In this document: positions 34,826-43,486 of the stretch, one piece after another
How positions within the stretch are numbered: the stretch's first letter is position 1
Layout of the letters: each line of letters starts with the position of its first letter
Origin: Halobellus ruber
GTDB lineage: Archaea > Halobacteriota > Halobacteria > Halobacteriales > Haloferacaceae
NCBI RefSeq assembly: GCF_014212355.1
Contig: NZ_JACKXD010000007.1
Location: 62,001-126,000 of the forward strand
Direction: 5' to 3'
DNA: 64,000 nucleotides
Program-made: the position numbers and the translations under genes
Notes under the pieces: generated by a model
Database searches by the model: none
The model's input: only the letters and a program-made list of their open reading frames with translations
What the model was told of the DNA's origin: nothing

Positions 34826-35122
34826 TCAGGCCCCCTCCCTCTTGATCTCAGAGACGTCGGTCGACTCTGCGTCTGGTTTCTCCTTCGGTCCCTGACTGAC
34901 GACGTCGCTGATATCCGGTTTCCCGAGGTAATACCATGCGAATGTCGCGTTTGCGCCCGTGACCGCGAAGACGAAGACCACGAGCACGACGAACGCTTCG
35001 GGTAGCCCGAAGACGAACCGTCCCGCAGCCTCACGGTACGACTGCAGATAGAGGACCAAGCCCACGTTCGTAATAAGGACGAACGTCAGCCAGATCGCGC
35101 CCCGTTTTCGTTTTGCTAACAT
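34826..35122 (-). CDS. Small membrane subunit of the SSS transporter
   Basis: 98 residues, two hydrophobic helices (about 9-27 IWLTFVLITNVGLVLYLQ and 41-63 FVVLVVFVFAVTGANATFAW) and a hydrophilic acidic/basic tail. Short two-helix proteins preceding SSS transporters are known partners (DUF997/DUF3311-like). ATG 35122 gives a clean N-terminus; the longer upstream frame has no membrane character. The transporter starts right after its stop. Confidence 0.7.
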   Translation of the reverse strand: MLAKRKRGAIWLTFVLITNVGLVLYLQSYREAAGRFVFGLPEAFVVLVVFVFAVTGANATFAWYYLGKPDISDVVSQGPKEKPDAESTDVSEIKREGA

Positions 35123-35363
35123 AGATGATCGTGTCCCGACTGTTGATCGAAAGCGGCACTGAGGCCATCTAGGTCGCAGTCGACCCGCCTGTGGTGGATA
35201 CGAACGGTGCCGGTCGTCGTTCCAACCGGGCGATCGGTCCGACGCTCGTTGGCTTTGAGTGCGTATTGCCAGCCGAAACGTGCTGGCTCGGAGCGTACGA
35301 AACCGTGCCTTGTGGTATCTACTGTCATATGTGACTTGCGGTTGCGACCTTGTCTCAATAATA

Positions 35364-35370
35364 TTTATAT
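35364..35370 (+). promoter_or_regulatory. TATA box of the M20 amidohydrolase operon
   Basis: TTTATAT lies 23-29 bases before GTG 35393, supporting that GTG as a leaderless start. Confidence 0.65.
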
Positions 35371-35392
35371 CTTTGGGAGGGATTGGAGAAGC

Positions 35393-36646
35393 GTGACAGT
35401 CAACATTAATCGCGATAGGCTCGTCGAGACAATGAAGGAACAAGCCGAAATCGGCGCTACCGAAAAAGGTGGCCTCGATCGCCTCGCGCTGACGGACGCT
35501 GACAAGGCTATTAGAGACTGGTTCTGCGAACAGCTCGAAGAGCTTGGACTGGACATCCGAATCGATGAAATGGGTAACATCTTCGGATATCGTGCAGGGG
35601 TAAACCCGGATGCAGGAACCGTTCTGTTGGGGTCTCACCTCGATTCACAGCCGAACGGCGGGATCTACGACGGTGCGTTGGGAGTGATTAGCGCGCTCGA
35701 GTTCTTACGGACTCTCGAAGACGAAAATATCAGTACCGAATCAGGAATAGAGATCGTCAACTGGACGAACGAGGAGGGTTCTCGGTTCCCACCCGCGATG
35801 ATGTCGAGTGCTGTTTGGGCCGGTGAAATCCCGATAGAGGAGGCATATGCTACGACGGACCAGGACGGAGTGACATTCGTCGACGCCCTGGAACGTATTG
35901 ACTATCGTGGAGAAGTGCCCGCCGAACCACAGCGGGACTACAACGCCTCTCTGGAACTTCATATCGAGCAGGGCCCCTACTTGGACAAGGGAGGGTACAA
36001 CGTAGGGATTGTAACCGGGATTGTTGGACTCCGCTGGGGGGAATTCACGTTCTATGGCCAGGCCAACCACTCGGGAACGACCCCGATGCACTATCGCAAC
36101 GATGCGCTTGTTGCGGCCAGTAACCTCGTCACCCTGATTCGGGTGATACCCGGGACGCTTGGGGAACGAACGGTCGCAACTACCGGAGTTCTTGAGGCCG
36201 ATCCCGCCTCAATCAACGTCATCCCGGGGAAGGCTCGCGTAACGTTCGACCTACGCGATCCGGACGATCAAATAGCCGACACCGGTGTCGAACGCATCAA
36301 GGCGGAGGCGCGTGCCGCGGCGGAGCGTGAAGGTGTGACGTGGGAGTACAAAGAGCGAATGCGTGCATCGAGCGTTGACTTCGCTGATCGTTGTGTCACC
36401 GCAGTTCGGGAGGCCGTCTCCGACTTGGGGTACGACGGACGTGATCTGGTGAGTGGAGCGGGACACGACGCGACGTACACGGCGAGCGTTTGCGACACTG
36501 GAATGGTGTTCGCGGTCAGCGAAGGCGGTAAGAGCCATACACCCGAGGAGTTCACGGACTGGGACGACTGCTATGCCGCGGCGAATACGTACGCGAACGC
36601 CGCTCTCTCGCTCGCTGGCGTCGCTGACGTGACCGACAATGACTGA
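35393..36646 (+). CDS. M20-family allantoate amidohydrolase / N-carbamoyl-amino-acid hydrolase
   Basis: 417 residues, the usual length of the group. Metal and substrate motifs: LGSHLDSQPNGGIYDG (residues 78-93), NEEGSRFPP near 125, HIEQGPYL near 188 and SGAGHDATYTASV near 355. Such enzymes hydrolyse the ureido group of allantoate, ureidoglycine or N-carbamoyl amino acids, releasing ammonia and CO2. GTG 35393 is supported by the TATA box; ATG 35432 is a weaker choice. The gene overlaps the amidase start by eight bases, so both act on one pathway. Confidence 0.85.
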   Translation: MTVNINRDRLVETMKEQAEIGATEKGGLDRLALTDADKAIRDWFCEQLEELGLDIRIDEMGNIFGYRAGVNPDAGTVLLGSHLDSQPNGGIYDGALGVISALEFLRTLEDENISTESGIEIVNWTNEEGSRFPPAMMSSAVWAGEIPIEEAYATTDQDGVTFVDALERIDYRGEVPAEPQRDYNASLELHIEQGPYLDKGGYNVGIVTGIVGLRWGEFTFYGQANHSGTTPMHYRNDALVAASNLVTLIRVIPGTLGERTVATTGVLEADPASINVIPGKARVTFDLRDPDDQIADTGVERIKAEARAAAEREGVTWEYKERMRASSVDFADRCVTAVREAVSDLGYDGRDLVSGAGHDATYTASVCDTGMVFAVSEGGKSHTPEEFTDWDDCYAAANTYANAALSLAGVADVTDND

Positions 36647-38070
36647 TGAGCGACTTGAACGGCTTCGTCGGGAGGCTGACCGTCTTGGGTTCGACGTCTC
36701 CACGTCGGTGCTCGAAAATTGTCTCGAAACGGCAGAAAACCTGCGAACGACGGCGAGGGCGCTTGATGACCGGGCCGACGTAGAAGTGTCCACTTATCCG
36801 GACGTTTCCTCAAGAGGAGAGTACAACGAACTGCTCGCATATTATGAGACTGCCCGACAACGACGTGCAACTGGCCCGCTTTCGGGTTTGCGTGTCGTTA
36901 TAAAGGACAATATCAGTGTAGCTGATCTCCCGCTGACGTGTGGCTCGAAGCGGATTGCTGTTGTTCCCAACACCGATGCGACTGTCACATCTCGACTACT
37001 CGATGCGGGTGCAGTCCTCGTCGGGAAGGCAAATATGGATGCCTTCGCATTCGGACCGAGCGGTGAATTCAGCGACTACGATCCGGTCGAGAATCCCACG
37101 TATCCCGATCGTGTTCCCGGAGGCTCCTCGTCCGGAAGTGGTGCCGCCGTTGCCTCAGGAGAGGCCGAAATTGCGCTCGGAAGTGACACCGGCGGCTCGA
37201 TTCGGATCCCGGCTGCCGCTTGCGGAGTCATTGGGATGAAACCCACACACGCACTCGTCCCACGGCACGGGTTCGTTTCGTTTGCCCCATCGCTTGATAC
37301 GATCGGCCCGCTCGGACGGGATATCGAAACTGTTGCCAAGACGCTGTCTGTGTTAGCTGGCCCAAGTATTCACGATCCGACGGCACGCGATCGGTCCCTT
37401 CCACGCTTTTCGGAGGGTTTTAACCTCCCTGAGAATCCGACAGTAGGGCTGCCACAAGAGTTCTTCGAGGCCGCAGACAACCGAGGTCGCCGAAGCCGTT
37501 CGGAACGCTGTCAGTAATTCTCCTCTCTCGATACAGTCCACCGAGCTGGCTCGTGGCGCGATCGAAGGGGCGTACTTCCTCATCGGAGCGGCTGAATTTG
37601 TCTGGTATTTGGATCAGGAAGGAATTATCCGTGGTCAGGGATCGGAGTACACGGACGCGGTCCGAGAACTACTACGGGCCGTCCGAGATGTTGATTTGGG
37701 AGACCACATCGCGTCCCGTATCCTCCCCTCAGCGCTGTTGGACTCCGAGACGGAGGGCGGTTCGTATTTCGCTGCGCGGCGAGAGGCATTTCAGTATATC
37801 GAGCGAGTCACTGAAACCTTGGATACGGTGGATGCACTCGTTCTACCGACACTACGCACACAACCGCCCGGGTTCGGAGAGATGGAAAGTGCTGAGGATA
37901 TGTTGGCGCTATTGGGGAACACAGCGCCATTCAATCTTGCACGGGTGCCGGCCGTGTCAGTTCCCGTCGGGACGGTTAAGGGCGCACCGGTAGCAGCGCA
38001 GGTCGTCGGATCTCAATTCAGTGACTTGCAGACGCTCGCTATTGCCGAGCAGTTGCCACGGATTGATTAA
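36639..38070 (+). pseudogene. Amidase-signature hydrolase with a single-base frameshift
   Basis: From ATG 36639 the frame encodes the amidase core: Lys in VVIKDNIS near residue 88, GGSSSGSGAAVASG near 161 and GSDTGGSIRIPAA near 181, the Ser-cisSer-Lys triad. At about 37478-37480 (GACAACCGAGG) one extra A shifts the frame to a stop at 37517. The correct sequence resumes in the next frame (EAVRNAVSNSPLSIQST) to 38070. Removing one base gives a 476-residue protein of normal length. Relatives hydrolyse allophanate, biuret or other amides. It is a recent inactivation or a sequencing error. Confidence 0.85.
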
Positions 38071-38766
38071 TATTAGAGATTCTAAACGAGTTTGGATTAT
38101 CCAAACCCAGGCTAGCGCTTTCTAATCCACTCTGATAGCTTATTCTGACTTTTTTAATATAGTGAACTGTTCCGTGATATTATAATTGTAAGAGGAGGCT
38201 ATTTTAAATACGTGGATTGCAATTTACACCGCCTGTGTTACATAACTAGTATTGTAATCCCCGTTAGATAGTTTGCTTTATCCAAATATACTAAAGTTCC
38301 AATTTTTGACTCTATATTTGAATGTCTTATTTAAATATGGGTATTAAAACAAAGTTCGAGCTAGATCAGCTCAAAAGAGTTGCTAACTCTTCAGTGAGAT
38401 AGCTGCGAAATCCTCCCGAGCAGGTGGAGGTCTTCTCGCCACTCACCGTTGAACTTCGGGAGCAACCGGTCCCAAGGCTCGGTGTGAGGAATCCGAGGCT
38501 ACTCCGATTCCCGGGCCTAATCCATTGACTCCACCTTATTGAGACATTATGACATCGTCGAATGCGTCCGAAACAGAGTTGAGGAGATCGAATGGGAACG
38601 AGTCACGCTCGTATTGGAACGCAGCGAATTCTCTGGCCCATTAGGACTCGGTACGTCCTTGGTTATTCTCGTAGTTTTCCATCTTTCCTATATCATATAC
38701 CCCCCTTAATCTCAATTGGCAAATAAAATAAGAAAAATTTTTATGATATGAATATCCGACTTGGCT
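38071..38766. other. Long AT-rich intergenic region
   Basis: 696 bases. The first 280 are AT-rich with no gene. Around 38545-38660 one frame reads HYDIVECVRNRVEEIEW then ERVTLVLERSEFSG, which looks like a fragment of a broken protein I cannot name. The right end contains the TATA-like TTTTTAT (38738-38744) for the next gene. Confidence 0.45.
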
Positions 38767-39381
38767 ATGCAGATGAAAGAGATTCGAATCCCCGAAAAAC
38801 GAGCAGTTTCGTTCAAAGTCGGTGAAGGAAAGGAATTTGAAGTGACAGATCCAAAAGGATCCCAAGTAGCTGATTTAGTGGCTTTTCAAGCTGATAACAC
38901 CAGTATTAGATTTTCTACAAAGTACACGTATAAAAAAACTGGAAAAGTAAGGATATCAATAGGTGACTCCCTATTTACTACAGAAGGAAATCCTATTCTG
39001 ACGATTGTATCTGATGACTGTGGAATTCATGATTTGTTGTACGCTCCGTGCAACGACTGGATTCTTACAGATTACGGCCAAGAAACAGATACTCACGGAT
39101 GCAGGGAAAACTTGTTCGAAGCACTGGAGCCTACCGGTATCCCGAAGACAGATGTTCACAGTACATTGAATATATTTATGAAGTCGACAATCGCTGAACA
39201 AAAGTACATTGATATTCGTGAGCCCGAATCTGAGCCAGGAGATACAATTCGATTCAGGGCAGACCAGGAGTCGATCGTTGCCGTATCGTCGTGTGCTGGT
39301 GAATCAACAGTGAATGGAGGAGATACGAAACCAATTGACATCAGAGTACCAGAAGATTCAGTTATCAACTCTAATTTTTAG
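38767..39381 (+). CDS. DUF1989 / urea-carboxylase-associated family protein, copy 2
   Basis: 204 residues, strikingly like copy 1 over its whole length (IRIPEKRAVSFKV, RFSTKYTYKKTGK, DDCGIHDLLYAPCNDWIL, GCRENLFEAL, VAVSSCAGESTVNGGD). The same cysteines are kept. Its codons are AT-rich and Lys-rich where copy 1 uses GC-rich codons, so it came from another source. Two paralogs in one island mirror the two-subunit arrangement known for carboxyguanidine deiminase, though a heteromer is only inferred. TTTTTAT 23-29 bases upstream supports ATG 38767; ATG 38773 is the alternative. Confidence 0.8.
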   Translation: MQMKEIRIPEKRAVSFKVGEGKEFEVTDPKGSQVADLVAFQADNTSIRFSTKYTYKKTGKVRISIGDSLFTTEGNPILTIVSDDCGIHDLLYAPCNDWILTDYGQETDTHGCRENLFEALEPTGIPKTDVHSTLNIFMKSTIAEQKYIDIREPESEPGDTIRFRADQESIVAVSSCAGESTVNGGDTKPIDIRVPEDSVINSNF

Positions 39382-39530
39382 TAGGATAATTACACTCTCG
39401 ATAGTAAAATAAAATTTAGATTAAAACCACGGCTGGTACTGTATATATCAAATGAGAGCCTATACTTAGCATTATTTATTAGTGATGGAAACAGCAGGAT
39501 GGGCACAAAAAACGGATCTTGATTAAATCT

Positions 39531-40310
39531 CTACGCTTGGTCTGTCTGCAGGGAGATCGCGATGGCGTCTGCTGTGCTTGCTACCCTCCTCGGTATTGTT
39601 TCGTAGAATTCCTCGTCTTGCATCCGACTTGTCGGCTTTGTAATACTCACTGCGCCTTGGATGCAGTCATTCTTATCAAGTATTGGAGCTCCGACTGCCC
39701 GTTCACCCCGAAGCTCTTCCTCGTCGTTGAGTGCGAACCCGCGTTCACGGATTAGCTCCAGTTCGTCGAACAACTCTTCCCGATTCGTAATGGTGTTCGA
39801 AGTCTTTGATGGAAGACCGTCTCGGGCAAGTATCTCTTCAACGTCATTGTCTGGAAGGTGCGCAAGTATCGCCTTTCCATAGGCTGTATTGTGGAAGTAA
39901 CTGGTTTTTTGGGTTATTTGCATAAAGTACTTCGTTCCGACTGCCTGCTCACCACTCGCCCCATAGAGATATATCGGGCTATATTGATCCTCTGTTACGA
40001 GGTGGACATATTCATCAGTCTCCTTCGCCAAGCGGTCAACCTTCTCCTTCCCCGCAATGTAGAGGGGATCGTTGTTTCGCACGAATTCCCCTATACTCAG
40101 GAATTGCAAGCTCAATTCATATGTGTGGCCGTTCTTGACGACCTTCCCCTTCTCACGGAGCGTCGCTAAGTGTGTGTATGCTGTACCTTTAGGTAGATCC
40201 AGTTCGTTCGCGACATCACTAACTCGTGCTCCGTTCTGCTCTTTTAGGACATCGACTACTTCCCAACTCGTCTCAGCAGTCGTCATCGTTCTTGGAGACT
40301 CATCGGGCAT
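39531..40310 (-). CDS. IclR-family transcription regulator
   Basis: 259 residues. The winged helix (about 12-70) contains SDVANELDLPKGTAYTHLAT as recognition helix. The effector domain (85-255) has HNTAYGKAILAHLP, RERGFALNDEEELRG and RAVGAPILDKNDCIQG. IclR proteins sense small organic acids or their derivatives and switch catabolic genes. It converges on the second DUF1989 gene and is the only complete regulator in the island, so it is the likely controller. Confidence 0.85.
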   Translation of the reverse strand: MPDESPRTMTTAETSWEVVDVLKEQNGARVSDVANELDLPKGTAYTHLATLREKGKVVKNGHTYELSLQFLSIGEFVRNNDPLYIAGKEKVDRLAKETDEYVHLVTEDQYSPIYLYGASGEQAVGTKYFMQITQKTSYFHNTAYGKAILAHLPDNDVEEILARDGLPSKTSNTITNREELFDELELIRERGFALNDEEELRGERAVGAPILDKNDCIQGAVSITKPTSRMQDEEFYETIPRRVASTADAIAISLQTDQA

Positions 40311-40473
40311 ATATTAGGTAGCCGTCTGGTGGGATCTTAACCGTTCGGACCGTTGAAGGTGTTAAGATTAGAGTATTGAATTGTGAAATGCGGCGAGTGC
40401 TTTGAGCTAGCGATCTACCGATTTTCAAGAGCTATCGTAGGGAATCGGTTATAAAAGAGACTAGTTCGGTATT

Positions 40474-41121
40474 TCAGTAGGCCAAATCAGACACTGGCGA
40501 TGCGCCCATCACACGGGCAACGTCCTGCTCTGGGGCGGTCTCGAAGACGGAGACCGACTCAGCCAGTCCCTTCTCAACCCGTGCACGGAGGGTCGCGGCA
40601 AGTTGGTTGATATGATAGCGATCGGGTCCGATCGAGATTTCGAATGCCTGGCGTGCGTCGTCGGAGATACGTGCGAGACACCGATTCTCGTCGTGGACGA
40701 TCGCCACGATCGACAGCTGATCAATAGCCGCTGATCCAGCGCATCCGTCAAAGGTACCTCTCAGCCTCGTCAAGGACCAAGATCATCGGCTGGTCGATGT
40801 GTTACGTAACTGCCAGCGAAGGTCTTCGTCCGTGGCATTCTGTCGAGGGGTGACACCTCCGGATACGACCGCGACCGCCCGTCTGAGAACGGCTCCCGTC
40901 GTAGCTCCAAGACCCTCAACGAGGCCGGTACCGACATCTGCGTACTGTTCAAGGCGGCCCATCGTATGCTTCGCGAGGACCGTTTTCCCGACCCCTGCGG
41001 GTCCGTGGGTCATAACGTTCTTGGCGGCTTGGCCTGTGTCGCGGGGTCTAACGCCTCTATGAAGATTACTAAGTTCCCCTGGATCACCAAACAGGGGTTG
41101 AGTGAGATCACGTATCGACAA
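40474..41121 (-). pseudogene. Broken Orc1/Cdc6-like AAA+ ATPase
   Basis: The upstream piece (41121 to 40783) carries Walker A HGPAGVGKTVLAKHTM near its residue 40, preceded by a typical GELSNLHRGVRPRDTG region. After a frame change near 40780 the next piece reads AIDQLSIVAIVHDENRCL, then HINQLAATLRARVEKGL, the Walker B-downstream and sensor regions of Orc1/Cdc6. The lid and winged helix are missing. It is a decayed initiator copy. Confidence 0.6.
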
Positions 41122-41203
41122 TTGCAGTAAGTATGTGGATTGAGTATCTGAGTAAAATCATCTGTGAATATTTAAGATGGCAGATGTCATCTAATCGTGA
41201 CAG

Positions 41204-41866
41204 ATGCACACGACAAAAGAATTGGATGCCACTTCTTTTGAGTACCAGGTCGATGGAGACGCAGTCCCCAAAGAAACAGTAATGCCATCCGTAACATCCG
41301 ATGACCGAATGGGTATTGTGATGCGAACAGGGGCCGAGGGACTCGGCGCTGGTAACTTTATCCTCTCGTATGTCACTGCGTTCTACGATTATCTCAGAGA
41401 AACCCGCAAAGAGGATTTTTTCGAGTATCCGGACTACTACACCTTCCAGACGACCAATGAACCGGCGGACTACCGGATGCTCGACATTTATCCCGATCAC
41501 AAAAACGTCACAGTTGAACCTGATGCAGAGCAGCTATTACGAGCGATCAACGACCGAGGGATAACGACTCTTCTCGTCCCGGATGTGCCACCTACGTCTC
41601 CCGACGTAGATAACATCACACTCCAAAGCGTTCACCGACGGATCGATCACTGCTACGTATACGCTCCGGATGGTCGTCCCAGCAATGGAGAGTTCTTAAT
41701 ACGTCAGCCACACCAGCCGGCAAGTGAGTGGTTCGAAGCAACTGTCGAGTCACTTACCGGTGACTCTGAGGTAAGCGTTCCCTCATTTGGTTCCGACAAT
41801 GACTGGATAGATCAGCAGTTCCAAGAGGTCTCGGTTGAACAGGCCGTTGAACGTCTGCCAGTTTAG
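41204..41866 (+). CDS. Hypothetical protein next to the catabolic island
   Basis: 220 residues, soluble, alpha/beta (GIVMRTGAEGLGAGNFILSY near 37; TEPADYRMLDIYPDHKN-like segment near 88; HRRIDHCYVYAPDGRPSNGE near 145). No domain is recognised. TATA-like ATATTTAA at about 41168-41175 lies 29-36 bases before ATG, and AGATG/CATCT half-sites flank the presumed start of transcription, hinting at a regulator site. It may belong to the nitrogen-compound pathway by position only. Confidence 0.6.
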   Translation: MHTTKELDATSFEYQVDGDAVPKETVMPSVTSDDRMGIVMRTGAEGLGAGNFILSYVTAFYDYLRETRKEDFFEYPDYYTFQTTNEPADYRMLDIYPDHKNVTVEPDAEQLLRAINDRGITTLLVPDVPPTSPDVDNITLQSVHRRIDHCYVYAPDGRPSNGEFLIRQPHQPASEWFEATVESLTGDSEVSVPSFGSDNDWIDQQFQEVSVEQAVERLPV

Positions 41867-42071
41867 AAGCGTTACCAAGAGATAGTTTCTGTCTTGATCG
41901 ATGGATGGTTCCACTGTATTGAGCGAGTCGCCACACTATCATTTCGGAGAACGTCGGTGACCGATACGCGCTGTGTATACAGCACGGGCTTAGAAATACC
42001 CACTGGAACTGATAGCCTCTCCAACAATCCGTTCATAGATTTGTATAGTACCTGATCCACTGAATATCAAG

Positions 42072-42221
42072 GAAGAACATCCCTCGGAGCAGGCGGTGGT
42101 TCAAGAATTGAGGAAGCCCAATTCAAGTACGCTAAGAAATTGGTACCAGGGTCGGTGCAGTCTCGCAATCACGGGCTGGTCGAGGATCGAATTCCCAGAT
42201 CGCGGCCGCTGGTGGGAATAG
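42072..42221 (+). pseudogene. C-terminal remnant of a second RPA-like gene
   Basis: One frame reads NWYQGRCSLAITGWSRIEF then PDRGRWWE and TAG, almost the same as the tail of the RPA-like protein at 24321 (NWYEGRCSIALTRWSQIEF). The OB-fold body is absent. 41867-42071 shows no gene I can support. Confidence 0.75.
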
Positions 42222-42223
42222 CC

Positions 42224-42244
42224 GGGGCGATGCGCCCCTTTTTT
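42224..42244 (+). terminator. Hairpin plus T6 terminator
   Basis: GGGGC (42224-42228) pairs with GCCCC (42234-42238), then TTTTTT at 42239-42244. It follows the RPA remnant by two bases and probably was that gene's terminator. Confidence 0.6.
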
Positions 42245-42445
42245 GCTGGGGTGTACGCGGTCACCGCCACCTACCACCACCTCCACGTTCCGGGCTGCTC
42301 ACGGCGCACAGCGCCGTTGCGCGGCCGGGCTTTCGCCACTACAGTCATCGGTATCAGCGCCGTCCTCCGTGGTGTGTATTTGCCCCCTAATGGGTGAGGG
42401 GCATTCCGAGAGACGCGATTCGCGTGCGTCCCCTCGTGTGTATTT

Positions 42446-43369
42446 ATGGCAATCAGAGACATCTACGAAACGGCGTTCGACGAAGACGTCCAGACGGAAT
42501 CGAGTGCGAACCAGTGTCCCGAGTGCGGCGGCCGGGTCACTACCAACACAGTCGAGACCGTCTGCGAGGACTGTGGCCTCGTCATCGACGAGCAGCGGAT
42601 CGACCACGGGCCAGAGTGGCGGGCGTTCGACGACGAGCGCGAACGGACTGGCGCTCCGTTGACGGCGGCACGACACGATCGAGGGTTGTCGACGGAGATC
42701 GGCCGCGGGACCGATGCGAACGGGAACGAACTCTCGGGACAGAAGCGACGGCGGCTCGCTCGGATGCGGCGTGAACAGACCCGTGGGCGGTTTCAGTCGA
42801 AAGCTGAACGCAACCTCGCACACGGGCTTAGTGAAGTCCGCCGGATCAGTAGTGCGCTCGAACTGTCCGAGACGATCCGTGACCAGGCCTGCCGGCTCTT
42901 CCGCAGCGCTCAGAACGAGGACCTCCTCCAGGGCCGGTCGATCGAGGCGATGGCCGCCGCGAGTGTCTACGGCGCGTGTCGGTGTAACGGGCGACCACGA
43001 ACGCTCGACGACATCACCGAGTCGGCGCGCGTCGAGCAATCGCGGGTGACGGACGCATACACGACGCTGAATACGGAACTCGGCCTACCAGCCCAACCCG
43101 TGACGCCGAGTGCGTTCGTCCCGCGGTTGGCATCGGAGCTCGATGTCTCCGATCAGATCCGGCAGCGGGCTCGGCAGTTGGCGGAAGCATCCGAATCGAC
43201 CGGAGCAATCACGGGGGTTCAGCCATCCGGGTTCGCCGCAGCCTGTCTGTACAAGGCCGGACGCGAAGACGGACGGTGGCTCACCCAGTCGGACGTCGCT
43301 GACGTTGCGAACGTCTCGGTGGTCACCGTGCGGACCCACCGCGACGCGCTGGACGAACTGGCTGTCTAA
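42446..43369 (+). CDS. tfb: Transcription initiation factor TFB (TFIIB)
   Basis: 307 residues. Zinc ribbon CPECGGRV...CEDCGLVIDE at residues 24-49, the B-reader/linker (PEWRAFDDERERTGAPL), then two cyclin repeats (about 110-195 and 205-300; GRSIEAMAAASVYGACRC and GVQPSGFAAACLYKAGR). TFB bridges TBP-TATA and RNA polymerase. Haloarchaea carry many TFBs, and a plasmid copy could redirect transcription of the element's genes. It is monocistronic. Confidence 0.92.
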   Translation: MAIRDIYETAFDEDVQTESSANQCPECGGRVTTNTVETVCEDCGLVIDEQRIDHGPEWRAFDDERERTGAPLTAARHDRGLSTEIGRGTDANGNELSGQKRRRLARMRREQTRGRFQSKAERNLAHGLSEVRRISSALELSETIRDQACRLFRSAQNEDLLQGRSIEAMAAASVYGACRCNGRPRTLDDITESARVEQSRVTDAYTTLNTELGLPAQPVTPSAFVPRLASELDVSDQIRQRARQLAEASESTGAITGVQPSGFAAACLYKAGREDGRWLTQSDVADVANVSVVTVRTHRDALDELAV

Positions 43370-43450
43370 CGCCCCGACTGCTGATTTTCGGTTGTATGTC
43401 TGTAGGCTGATTGATGGGAGCGCTATTGTTTAAATCCGAAGACGAAGCGT

Positions 43451-43486
43451 GACATCCTCACCCGCCGTGAACGGCGGGGCTTCCTA
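43451..43486 (-). ncRNA. Right-end hairpin, omegaRNA-like 3-prime end of the TnpB element
   Basis: CCCGCCGT (43461-43468) and ACGGCGGG (43471-43478) form a hairpin; on the minus strand the order is GGAAGCCCCGCCGTTC ... GGATGTCA, the usual end after haloarchaeal tnpB. In studied TnpB systems the guide begins directly beyond this end, here leftward from about 43450. Confidence 0.6.
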
